The notes beneath the pieces were generated by a model. That model ran no database searches. It was not told the DNA's origin and worked only from the letters and a program-made list of their open reading frames with translations. Shown here one piece after another: positions 1-8,961 of a stretch of DNA of 49,036 nucleotides (position 1 is its first letter; every line of letters begins with the position of its first letter). The translations under genes were made by a program, and so were the position numbers. The stretch is from Acidobacteriota bacterium (GTDB lineage Bacteria; Acidobacteriota; Terriglobia; Terriglobales; Acidobacteriaceae): assembly GCA_019241535.1 (NCBI GenBank), contig JAFAWX010000371.1:1-49036 (forward strand), read 5' to 3'.

Positions 1-116
1 GTTTCACGCTCATCCTTTCAACCCTGGTGCTGCTGTTTGTCGGCATCGTGAGTGGCCTGGTTCCGGCATTTCGCGCCTCCAAGCTCGACCCGGTCGAAGC
101 TCTCCGGTACGAGTAG
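1..116 (+). CDS. C-terminal end of an FtsX/MacB-like ABC transporter permease (truncated by window start)
   Basis: Frame 3 reads FTLILSTLVLLFVGIVSGLVPAFRASKLDPVEALRYE*, the typical C-terminus of MacB/FtsX permeases (PAxRAsklDPveALRyE). Confidence 0.9.
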   Translation, partial: FTLILSTLVLLFVGIVSGLVPAFRASKLDPVEALRYE

Positions 117-555
117 GTCATGGCTCTGCGGAGAGCCACAATGAAGGATGAAAATTGGCTTGAGATGGGGTAGCGTTTGTCGAGCTGGGCAACAAGGCCG
201 AGTTACTCTGGCGCAGTAGAGCCCGCGTACGAGTAGGCGGTTCGAGAACAGCTCCTGTATATCGCATGCTGGTAATGCTCTGGGCGAAATAACACGCACA
301 ACGCAAGCACGATCGACGCGACGACGGGCATAGGATGGTTCTCAAGCTCGCCGGCAATTCACAAATCCTCAGTCCTTGTCCGCCTGCGGGCCATTTAGGC
401 CGCCAGCTCGAGTCCGCCACGAGCCCACCAACCATAACCGGTGAACGATTCCTTGCCCTCTTGCAACTGCATCAGCATGGACTGGTTGCACCGCTGGTTG
501 TAGAGCAGCGCACCATGGCGACCCCCCTGCTTTACAATCGCCGTGTGGGGGTCTG

Positions 556-2373
556 ATGCCGGAAAGCCTGGGCCGTTACCAGATCGTGCGGGAACTGGGC
601 CGCGGCGGCATGGGCGTGGTTTACGAAGCCACTGATCCGACCATTGGACGGGCCGTCGCCTTGAAGACTATTCGCCTGGACGCGGCCTCGATCAAAGCGG
701 AAGAACTGTCGCAGCGCTTCAAGAACGAGGCGCGCGCTGCCGGCCAACTCAACCATCCGAACATTGTCACCGTCTACGACGCCGGGGAGCAGGATGGCAT
801 TCTGTACATTGCAATGGAATTACTCGAAGGCCGGACCTTGCAAACGGTACTGGCGAATCCACTCCGCTTGCCCGTAGACGAGGCCATCAACATCGCCCGG
901 CAGATCTGTTCAGGGCTCCAGTTCGCGCACAGCAAGGGTATCGTTCATCGCGACATCAAGCCGGGCAACATAATGCTTGCCAGCCATGGATTTCTAAAGA
1001 TTACCGATTTCGGCATAGCAAGTACCGGGGAGGCACTAACCCTGAGTGGCCAGGTGCTCGGAACCCCGCACTATATGTCGCCCGAGCAGGTGCTGGGTAA
1101 GCCGTTGGACGCGCGCAGCGATCTGTTCAGCGTGGGTGTGATTGTGTACGAAATGCTGACCGGTGAACGCCCCTTCGACGGCCAGAGTATGACGACAGTG
1201 ATGTACAAGATCGTGCATGAGACGCCGGTTCCCCCACGGGCTGTTGATACCGCGATTCATCCCGGCCTGAGCGCTGTAATCGAAAAGGCCCTGGCCAAGT
1301 CGACCGAACTCCGCTATCAAAGCGGAGCGGCATTGGCTGCCGCACTCGAAAATTATCGCGCGCTCGATCCCGCGCAAGTGGCCACGGTTGAGGTTAGCGC
1401 TCTCTCGCAGACCGCAACCGCTACCGTTACCACCCCAGCCTCGCCTACGGATGTGCCACCCCAGCCCGGCCCGCGCACGGGGGCGGTCGGAGGTGGTGCT
1501 CCAGTGGCACCACCGCTCACGGCGGGATCGCGAAGACGTGTGCCACTGTATCTCTTAGCCGCGCTTGTTGGGGGCTTGGTCATATTGGGGTGGATCCTTT
1601 ACCACCGGGCGCCCTCGACCATCGGAACCACATCGACCCGGGCAAGCTCTGGCCCGGAATCCCTTCCAGCGCAACCGACTGCTTCAGAACTGTCCAGGGA
1701 ACCAAGCAACCAACCCGGCGCTGCGCCCCCCAGCAGCGTATCCGTATTCCGCCGAGCTTCGCCCTATAAGAACACGGCACAAATGACTGTGAACAGCTCG
1801 CCTCCAGGCGCCCAGATTCTCGTGGATGGCGCTTTGACCGGCAAGAAGACGCCCGCGATCGTCGAGATGCCCAGGGGTGAGCACACCGTATCTCTACAAT
1901 TGAAGAGTTTTCAGCCAAGCAGCGCCAGGTTCAAGGTGCATGGCGGTGAGGAATTCGAGTTTGCTCCCACGCTCTCGGTGGCGATGCCCAATATGCCGGC
2001 CATCCCTCAGGTGTCAATTCCGAACATTGACCTGAGCTCCCTGCGGGATCAAGGCATGAATGGCAGGATGGCGGCACATGCTGCCCGGGCGGAAGGGGAG
2101 ATGTGGCGGCGATGGGGAGAGAGAGTAGAGAGTGGCGAGCTCGTTATCATGGTGTCCACAGAACCGCCTGGTGCACGCATCTTGCTGGACGGACAAGACA
2201 CCGGCAAGAAATCGCCAAATGTAATTCCGCTATCAGCCGCGGGGAAGCACAGCGTGCAGGTGCAGTTACCAGGCTTTCACGCGGAACAGCGCCAGGTTGA
2301 TGTCCAACCACACACGCCCGGGCAATTGCAAATCATTTTGCACGCCGCGGGCGCTGCAGAAAGCTCCGACTAG
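556..2373 (+). CDS. Transmembrane serine/threonine protein kinase with two C-terminal PEGA domains
   Basis: Kinase motifs GRGGMGVVYEA, HRDIKPGNIML, DFGIAS, GTPHYMSPEQ; TM segment LYLLAALVGGLVILGWILY; two PEGA-like repeats (SSPPGAQILVDGALTGKKTP and TEPPGARILLDGQDTGKKSP). Confidence 0.95.
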   Translation: MPESLGRYQIVRELGRGGMGVVYEATDPTIGRAVALKTIRLDAASIKAEELSQRFKNEARAAGQLNHPNIVTVYDAGEQDGILYIAMELLEGRTLQTVLANPLRLPVDEAINIARQICSGLQFAHSKGIVHRDIKPGNIMLASHGFLKITDFGIASTGEALTLSGQVLGTPHYMSPEQVLGKPLDARSDLFSVGVIVYEMLTGERPFDGQSMTTVMYKIVHETPVPPRAVDTAIHPGLSAVIEKALAKSTELRYQSGAALAAALENYRALDPAQVATVEVSALSQTATATVTTPASPTDVPPQPGPRTGAVGGGAPVAPPLTAGSRRRVPLYLLAALVGGLVILGWILYHRAPSTIGTTSTRASSGPESLPAQPTASELSREPSNQPGAAPPSSVSVFRRASPYKNTAQMTVNSSPPGAQILVDGALTGKKTPAIVEMPRGEHTVSLQLKSFQPSSARFKVHGGEEFEFAPTLSVAMPNMPAIPQVSIPNIDLSSLRDQGMNGRMAAHAARAEGEMWRRWGERVESGELVIMVSTEPPGARILLDGQDTGKKSPNVIPLSAAGKHSVQVQLPGFHAEQRQVDVQPHTPGQLQIILHAAGAAESSD

Positions 2374-2543
2374 GTTAAACGTTCCAAGAAATGGACTTCG
2401 CAGATAGGCGTGTACGTTACTTGTGGCCGCAAGACTGATCACTTGAACCCAGAAATCTCAAGGTGAAAGCATCGCAGACGTTGAACGAACTACTGCTGAC
2501 ATGACTCTTGTGGTTTCTGAACCATGTTGACCCCTACCTTAAG

Positions 2544-3311
2544 CTACGTCATCTTGCGATATGCTTTAAGCAGAGAAACGCCACTCAAGGCCCGAAGGAA
2601 CGGAATCTTTTCGCACCCGCCAACGAAGGGCGCCAGAAACACAAGCTTGCTTTCCCAGGAATGTGCCTGTACAGCTGCTCGCTCAAACTGCGGTGATGCA
2701 TAGCTGGTTCCGAGCAGTTTCATGCGCTTTGAGACGAAGAGTTGATCTATTTCAGCAGAGGAAAAAACCCTTGCGAGCGAGTACCTGCGGTGCAAGGGGC
2801 GGATATAGGGCAGAATAGGGATCTTGCATGAGAATGTCCGCTGCCCTATGCGTGCCCCATGGTTCTCAAACGGGAACCAGACCTGCGGCACCGAGATCAC
2901 AATGATGCCTCCGGGTTTGCACACCCGGGCCATTTCTCGCACCGTGGCCTCGACATCGGTGACATGCTCCAGAACTTCAAAGGATGTGATGCACGAGAAG
3001 AAATTGGAGGGGAATTCCATTCTGGCAGCAGACATCTCTAAGATCCTGAATTTCGATTTTCCTCCTGTGTGGGCACGGAACTCCCCCAATCGCTCCCCCT
3101 CAATGTCAATGCCGACCACCTCGTCAAAGCACGGTGCGACGAGTTCGGTTATGAATCCATTGCCGCAGCCTACATCCAGGTATCGCTGCTCCGGGGAAGC
3201 GCCCTCGACTGCGCGGCACCAGCGAAGCGCAAAGTCGGCCAGCTTATTGGCTGTGCGCCAGGCATGGCGCGGCGCGGTCCCGCCGAGCACAGGCGTGTTC
3301 TGGATTTCCAT
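2544..3311 (-). CDS. Class I SAM-dependent methyltransferase
   Basis: YLDVGCGNGFITELVAP, VVGIDIEG, SFEVLEHVTDVEATVREMARVCKPGGIIVISVP. Confidence 0.88.
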   Translation of the reverse strand: MEIQNTPVLGGTAPRHAWRTANKLADFALRWCRAVEGASPEQRYLDVGCGNGFITELVAPCFDEVVGIDIEGERLGEFRAHTGGKSKFRILEMSAARMEFPSNFFSCITSFEVLEHVTDVEATVREMARVCKPGGIIVISVPQVWFPFENHGARIGQRTFSCKIPILPYIRPLHRRYSLARVFSSAEIDQLFVSKRMKLLGTSYASPQFERAAVQAHSWESKLVFLAPFVGGCEKIPFLRALSGVSLLKAYRKMT

Positions 3312-3427
3312 GTCAAACCTCCGTCATGAGCATGTTTTTGCAGCCCCGGACGCCGAACGCCGCTCCGAGCTGGCGCTGATTAAGGGTTTTGAGTCGGGGC
3401 CGTGCTAAGCTATGAAGAGGTAACTGC

Positions 3428-3521
3428 GGAGAGATGGCCGAGTGGCTGAAGGCGGCGGTTTGCTAAACCGTTATACGGGCTAAAACCTGTATCGAGGGTT
3501 CGAATCCCTCTCTCTCCGCCA
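3428..3521 (+). tRNA. tRNA-Ser (GCT anticodon), CCA encoded
   Basis: Acceptor GGAGAGA pairs with TCTCTCC; discriminator G plus CCA at 3518-3521; anticodon loop TTGCTAA (GCT at 3462-3464); long variable arm; T-arm GAGGGTTCGAATCCCTC. Confidence 0.97.
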
Positions 3522-3725
3522 CCTGGGGGACAACTCGTTCGTAGCTGATGGCTACTTCTTCGTCCGCAGTATCCTTGCCTCATTCCAGGTTCGAGGATTC
3601 GCCTGACGAAACACACCTACCGTCCATACGAGAAAGCACCAAAATTAGGACGCCTACGGTGGTCGATCTTTCTTGGTGCGCTCTGTAGAGAGGGCCGATT
3701 GTCCACTGATTCAGGCAGCCCTAAA

Positions 3726-4601
3726 TTATGTGCTTGCCTCGTGCATCGCGCAGCTTTGTGCAGTCGAAGGCTCGGGCAGCTTCAGCGCAGGGGCCGCAGA
3801 AAGAGGCGAACCGCTCAATTCATACGAGCGAATCCGGGTAATCTGCAGGCCGAGGTGCCATATAAACGAGGGATTGTTCAACAAGTATCTCTTCCACAGT
3901 CGCCCAGGCTCCTGGCAAAGGCGGTGTAACCACTGTAAACCAACGTATTTGATCCAGAGGGGCGCGTCCCGGAGCCTTCCCGTGTGAATGTCGAAAGCGG
4001 CGCCAACCCCGATCATCAGCTTGCAGTCAAGTTGATGGATGTTATCGGCCATGAACTTCTCTTGCTTTGGAGTACTTAAGCCGAGCCAGATAATGTCGGG
4101 TCTCACCTTCGCGATTCTATCCTGCAATCGATGTTGTTCCTGTAGATTTAGCGGTCGAAAGGGAGGAGTAACTGTACCCACGATCCGGATTCCAGGGAAC
4201 CATTGTTCCAGCCTTCGCCGAAGTTCATCTGCAACTCCGGGTTTACCACCGTAAAGAAAGTGTGTACAAGTCAAGCGGGCACAGGCTGCAAGCATGAATT
4301 CCGGCCCAAACACACGGCGCATGTTTTTGTATTTTTGAAGTCTGCCGATCCAAACCATTGGCATCCCGTCTGGCGCTAGAAGTAGCGCTCGATCAAGAAT
4401 TCGCCGGAATTCTGCGCTCCGTAAAGATTCCATGACGCCGTGTACACCAGTAACACACACGTAACCCTTAGCTTCTGACGAAAGGCAATTATCCAGATAC
4501 TCCACTGCGCTACGCATATTTATGGCATGGACGCCAACCCCCAAAATGTTGGCGCGCGGCAGTCTAGCTACCTCTGGAATCATAAGAAAGGCGGGTTTCA
4601 A
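3726..4601 (-). CDS. WecG/TagA/CpsF family glycosyltransferase
   Basis: NILGVGVHAINM, LLAPDGMPMVWIGR, VFGPEFM, FLYGGKPGVADEL, PDIIWLGLSTPKQEKFM, IGVGAAFDIHTGRLRDAPLWIKYVGLQWLHRL. Confidence 0.95.
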   Translation of the reverse strand: MKPAFLMIPEVARLPRANILGVGVHAINMRSAVEYLDNCLSSEAKGYVCVTGVHGVMESLRSAEFRRILDRALLLAPDGMPMVWIGRLQKYKNMRRVFGPEFMLAACARLTCTHFLYGGKPGVADELRRRLEQWFPGIRIVGTVTPPFRPLNLQEQHRLQDRIAKVRPDIIWLGLSTPKQEKFMADNIHQLDCKLMIGVGAAFDIHTGRLRDAPLWIKYVGLQWLHRLCQEPGRLWKRYLLNNPSFIWHLGLQITRIRSYELSGSPLSAAPALKLPEPSTAQSCAMHEAST

Positions 4602-4755
4602 TGAGTCTGTTGCTGTCGGCCGACATCTTTCAAGGCCACATTCGAAAGACTTAGCTTAGCTATATCTAAGGTAGGTACTAACGTCGCGCAAATCGTCGGA
4701 GTAGAACGCCCGCCGCCACACTGAGCATGCGCAAACAATATCTGAGCTGACTTAT

Positions 4756-5763
4756 TCAATCCGCGCCGTGGGCGGCATACTTGAGGGGAATGCGTCCTGC
4801 TTTCTTGAGTTCACCTTGAATCCACTTGTATGTGACTTCCAAGCCGGTTTCCAACGAAATTGAAGGAGTCCAGCCTAACACTTGCGCAAGGCGCATGTTG
4901 TCACTGTTCCTGCCGCGCACACCTTGTGGCTTTGAAATATCGTGTATTTTGCTTAACCGTTTTTGCGCGATTTCGCAGACCAGGTCAACTAAGCCATTGA
5001 TGGTTATCAACCGATCATTGCCCAAGTTCAACGGCTCCCGGTACTCGGAGGCCATCAGACGCATCAGGCCTTCCACGCAGTCGTCCACGTACATAAACGA
5101 GCGTGTTTGTTTTCCATCACCCCAGACTTGGATCTCGCCTCCGTTGGGAACCAACGCGATTTTTCTGCAAATCGCCGCTGGCGCCTTCTCCTTGCCGCCT
5201 TCATATGTCCCAAGTGGGCCGTAAACATTGTGAAAACGAACAATTCTCGTGTCAAACTCATAGTCGTGCCAGTAATAACGGCAAAGTTCCTCGGCAAAGA
5301 GCTTTTCCCATCCATATCCCGGCTCAGGATCCGCAGGATACGCGTCTTCTTCGCAAAGTGGTGTCACATCCGCACTGCGTTGTCTGTAGCCGGCATAGAC
5401 GCAGGCTGAAGATGAAAACAAAAACCGACGCACGCCATTCAAGCGGCTGGCTTCGAGCATATGCGTATTGATTAGAATGTTGTTTCGGGCAATGTCAGCA
5501 AGCGCCCCGGTAATGTAACCGATGCCTCCCATGTCAGCGGCAAGGTTATACACCTCGTCGATCCCGCCACGGGTGGCTTGCAGGCAGTTATCGTACTTGC
5601 GAAGATCGAGCAAGTCGAACTCGTCGGCACGCGAATTTTCATACTCCGGCCACTTCAAATCCACGCCGCGAACCCAGCAACCTTCACGTTTCAGTCTGTT
5701 CACCAGGTGATGTCCGATGAACCCTCCCGCTCCGGTTACCAGTACGCGTTTCATCGTTGCCAT
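4756..5763 (-). CDS. NAD-dependent epimerase closely resembling plant GDP-mannose 3,5-epimerase
   Basis: VLVTGAGGFIGHHL; NLAADMGGIGYI; SSACVY; YGWEKLFAEELC; FHNVYGPLGTYEGGKEKAPAAICRK; GDGKQTRSFMYVDDCVEG; GPxGVRGRNSDN-like QGVRGRNSDN. Confidence 0.88.
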   Translation of the reverse strand: MATMKRVLVTGAGGFIGHHLVNRLKREGCWVRGVDLKWPEYENSRADEFDLLDLRKYDNCLQATRGGIDEVYNLAADMGGIGYITGALADIARNNILINTHMLEASRLNGVRRFLFSSSACVYAGYRQRSADVTPLCEEDAYPADPEPGYGWEKLFAEELCRYYWHDYEFDTRIVRFHNVYGPLGTYEGGKEKAPAAICRKIALVPNGGEIQVWGDGKQTRSFMYVDDCVEGLMRLMASEYREPLNLGNDRLITINGLVDLVCEIAQKRLSKIHDISKPQGVRGRNSDNMRLAQVLGWTPSISLETGLEVTYKWIQGELKKAGRIPLKYAAHGAD

Positions 5764-6716
5764 TGTGGACTTCTCCTTTGAAATTGATGTATTGGTGAGT
5801 CACTGTCAGCGACTGTTGGCTGTTCCGTCACAGCTTCTCGCGACCGAAAAAGCTCTTGCACGGCATTTAGCACGACTGGAACGCGCTGTGTCCAAGTTCC
5901 CACCTCCAGCAATCGGCGATAGTTTCGTTGGATAAGCGCATGAAAAGCGCCGAAGTTGTTCAGCACAAAGTCAATTTGCTCGAATTCGGCGCCCTCCTCA
6001 ACTTCGATCACAGGGTTGTAACCAAAGAGATCGATCAGTTCCGCCGGTGCATGCCCTAAAATGAGACACTTAGATGCCATGGATTCAAAGTATCTGTGCG
6101 TAACCGTCTCAACCGCACCAGATCTTTCGGGATGAGTTTGAGAACACGGGAAGCAGACCGATATCTTAGTCTGCGCTAGACCACGGATTAGTTCTTGACG
6201 ATTGGGAAAAATAATCTGCCCCTTTGTCCGTTCGAAGTGATGCACCTTTTTCCGGCTCGCCAGGAACGCAGCCACTCGGTTGTGAAAAACGTCATTTTTC
6301 CGACCCAGCTCAAGGACATCTATCTCGCGCTGCCCCAAGGGAATAGAAGGGTCATATTCGAAGGGCTCTGTTGCTTCGGCCAGCCAAACAGAGCGCATCG
6401 CCGGAAGCTTCTGGCGAAAATATCCTGCCGATTGACGTGCGGAAAAAAAAGCCAAGCGAACCCTGTGACGCGCAAAAAATGAAGTCCAGCGATCATAAGT
6501 TGCCGGCCAACAGTCAAAGCAGTATGGGAGTATTTCCGTCCAGCAGGAAAACGGTAACGTCTTACTCTCAGTAAAGCCCATGAAAGCGACAAATACAGGA
6601 CCGGCCGAGGAGCGCCGCAGGTTTCTTACTAGACGCAATTTCGAAACAACTTTGGCAAGAAATGATTGCGTCGTGGTCTGGTGATTCAGGCGAGCGACAA
6701 GACCCGCTTCTGACAT
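5751..6716 (-). CDS. Glycosyltransferase of the CgeB/spore-maturation-like type (start uncertain; longer ORF to 6917 overlaps upstream gene)
   Basis: Glyco_trans_1_2-like C-terminus: KISVCFPCSQTHPERSGAVETVTHRYFESMASKCLILGHAPAELIDLFGYNPVIEVE. Met68 of the ORF gives a start at 6716, downstream of the GT4 stop at 6883. Confidence 0.72.
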   Translation of the reverse strand: MSEAGLVARLNHQTTTQSFLAKVVSKLRLVRNLRRSSAGPVFVAFMGFTESKTLPFSCWTEILPYCFDCWPATYDRWTSFFARHRVRLAFFSARQSAGYFRQKLPAMRSVWLAEATEPFEYDPSIPLGQREIDVLELGRKNDVFHNRVAAFLASRKKVHHFERTKGQIIFPNRQELIRGLAQTKISVCFPCSQTHPERSGAVETVTHRYFESMASKCLILGHAPAELIDLFGYNPVIEVEEGAEFEQIDFVLNNFGAFHALIQRNYRRLLEVGTWTQRVPVVLNAVQELFRSREAVTEQPTVADSDSPIHQFQRRSPQWQR

Positions 6717-6882
6717 CGCGCGGTCAATCGCCAGGAGCGGATAACACGCGACCGTTGGACAGGTTGAGCTTTGGAGAAACTGCAAAGACCGAGCGGTGGG
6801 CGCCGACTTCGTCAATCTGCCATTGCCTCGCCGGAGATCGGTTCCGCGATCACAGCCGGCGCGATACCCCTGGCCGCATTGC

Positions 6883-8100
6883 TCATGAGCACAGCACCTT
6901 AGCGTACGGCAAGGCACCCTGGGAACCCAGTCGAGTTACCCGCCTATAGGTGTCGAGAAGAATGTTTAAATTGCGCTCAGCGCTGTACTTACGCTCATAT
7001 TCGATGCGCGCGTTAGATCCCATTTGGCGCATCGTGCCGGGATGCTCCCAGGCTGTCTGCACCTTCGCGGCCAAGTCATCCGCGTCGCCGGGATTGAAGT
7101 GCAGTCCAGTGCGGCCGTCCTCGACAATTTCCTGCATCACCCCGATCCGAGATGCGATGACCGGCACACCACAGGCAAAGGCCTCAATCGCGACCAGGCC
7201 AAAGCTCTCATAGTGACCTTCAGAGGGCCAAACCAGAAATCTTGCATGCTTAATCAATTCAAACATCTCCGCGCGGCTCAGCCGAGCTTTTAGTCTGATT
7301 TGCCCGGTGTGTTGGGAGGCCGCCACCATCACCTGTTCGAGCAATGGGCCTTCGCCGCGTATATATAAAGGAATGCCGGTCAATGTTTTCCATGCACGTA
7401 ATAACGTGGGAATGCCTTTTTCCGGTGCAAGCCGGCCGATAAAAAGGGCGTAGTCGCCCATGTGGTCAGTCGGACCCGGATCTTTATCCACGAAGTGCGG
7501 TTTAAGCAGCAATTTTTCTGGTTGCAGTCCCGCCGCCAAAAACTTCTGCCGATAGAATTCGGTGGTCACGATATAGGCAGCAATTCTCCGGCTCCATGTC
7601 TCCATCAGGCGATGGATTGCCAGCATGGCACTTACTGCACTCGTGCGAGTGCGAGACTGCTGGTAGCAGCCGTTGCGTATGGCGGGCCAGGGAAACAGTT
7701 TCTGGGAGCACTCTTCGCAGAGGTTGCCATCTCTATACAGAGTTGCTGCCGGGCACAGTAGTCTTGGATTGTGAAGCGTTTGCACGACCGGGATGTTCGC
7801 AGCGGAACATGCATAGTAAGCCGCTGGAGAAATGAGGGGAAATGTATTGTGAAAGTGAGCGATCTCCGGAGACTGTTTTTTGATAATCGCAGTGATTTCG
7901 CGGTAGCTGTCCCGTGCCCACACCGTTCGCATCGCCAGGGTAGCTTTCCTACCCGCACCATATTCTTCAATCTCCCGATTGTCCCGGTTGTATTCAATTA
8001 TTTGATGCCCGTGCTGCTGTAGTAATTCCCGCTCACGGCTGTACACTTCATCCTCTCCGCCCGGTAACCGATAGCGGTTATGTACTAGCAGCAGCTTCAT
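6883..8100 (-). CDS. Glycosyltransferase family 4 (GT-B)
   Basis: LLVHNRYRLPGGEDEVYSRERELL, FHNTFPLISPAAYYAC, LFIGRLAPEKGIPTLLRAW, PSEGHYESFGLVAIEAFACGVPVIASRIGVMQEIVEDGRTGLHFNPGD. Confidence 0.95.
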   Translation of the reverse strand: MKLLLVHNRYRLPGGEDEVYSRERELLQQHGHQIIEYNRDNREIEEYGAGRKATLAMRTVWARDSYREITAIIKKQSPEIAHFHNTFPLISPAAYYACSAANIPVVQTLHNPRLLCPAATLYRDGNLCEECSQKLFPWPAIRNGCYQQSRTRTSAVSAMLAIHRLMETWSRRIAAYIVTTEFYRQKFLAAGLQPEKLLLKPHFVDKDPGPTDHMGDYALFIGRLAPEKGIPTLLRAWKTLTGIPLYIRGEGPLLEQVMVAASQHTGQIRLKARLSRAEMFELIKHARFLVWPSEGHYESFGLVAIEAFACGVPVIASRIGVMQEIVEDGRTGLHFNPGDADDLAAKVQTAWEHPGTMRQMGSNARIEYERKYSAERNLNILLDTYRRVTRLGSQGALPYAKVLCS

Positions 8101-8112
8101 CTCAAGCTGGAC

Positions 8113-8946
8113 TTATTTCGCCGGATGATATTGCTCGAAGTAATATCCGCGGCATAATTTTTCGGCGTAGCGGCGGCCAGCGGCTAATAAACGTAAGCCG
8201 GAACGGGTAGCCGTCAGGGGAAGCCCGGTCGGCATATTTCTGAGCAGGGCAGAATACCTGCGGGCAATTTCATCATGCTCGGCGAGTTGCTTCGCAGTTG
8301 CGCTGCTGGACTTACTCTGTGAGTGCCAGCGGAAATCAGCCAGCAGTTCAGGAATATGGCGGAAGCAGTAGCCTGTGGCGGAGAGGCGCAGGAAGAACTC
8401 GTAATCCATGGCGTAGTCGTATCGGGTGTCAATCCAGTTTCCCTCTTCGAATATTTTGCGCCGAAAGAACGTAGACGTCGTTGGAATGTAAAGCACATGG
8501 TGATAGCCGAGCACGAAACGGCTGAATTCGATCTCCCGGCGCACTTGAAGATACCGGCCGCACGAGTCGATCCACGTGTAGTCACCGTAATAAACATGGT
8601 CTTGCGGGTACCGGCGAGCAGCTGCGAAAACCGCGTCGAAGCAGCCTGGCCGGTAGCGGTCGTCGGAGTTGAGCCAGCCGATCAACTCTCCAGTCGCCAT
8701 ACCGATACCTTTGTTCAAGGCATCACTCTGCCCGCGGTCGGGCTCGGAAATCCATCTGAGATGTTGCCACCCCGGTTTTGAGGAATACTCCTTGAGGATG
8801 GCTACACTGTCATCTCTGGAAGCGCCATCAACGACAATGTGCTCGACAGAGGCACAGTTCTGGTTTGTGACGCTTTCTATCGCCTGCACCAGGAAGCGTG
8901 CCTGGTTGTAAGAAGGCGTAATAATTGAAATGTTCGGTCGGGACAC
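8113..8946 (-). CDS. Glycosyltransferase family 2
   Basis: ISIITPSYNQARFLVQAIESVTNQ, VEHIVVDGASRDDSVAIL, WISEPDRGQSDALNKGIGMATGELIGWLNSDDRY. Confidence 0.96.
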   Translation of the reverse strand: MSRPNISIITPSYNQARFLVQAIESVTNQNCASVEHIVVDGASRDDSVAILKEYSSKPGWQHLRWISEPDRGQSDALNKGIGMATGELIGWLNSDDRYRPGCFDAVFAAARRYPQDHVYYGDYTWIDSCGRYLQVRREIEFSRFVLGYHHVLYIPTTSTFFRRKIFEEGNWIDTRYDYAMDYEFFLRLSATGYCFRHIPELLADFRWHSQSKSSSATAKQLAEHDEIARRYSALLRNMPTGLPLTATRSGLRLLAAGRRYAEKLCRGYYFEQYHPAK

Positions 8947-8961
8947 TACAATTCGTGGGCA

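Noticed and set aside
2824-3408. 194-aa + strand ORF
   Set aside because: Antisense to the methyltransferase gene; no family features.
3410-3616. 68-aa minus ORF (GGERGIRTLDTGFSPYNGLANRRLQPLGHLS)
   Set aside because: It is antisense to tRNA-Ser; this peptide is a familiar spurious translation of tRNA-Ser genes.
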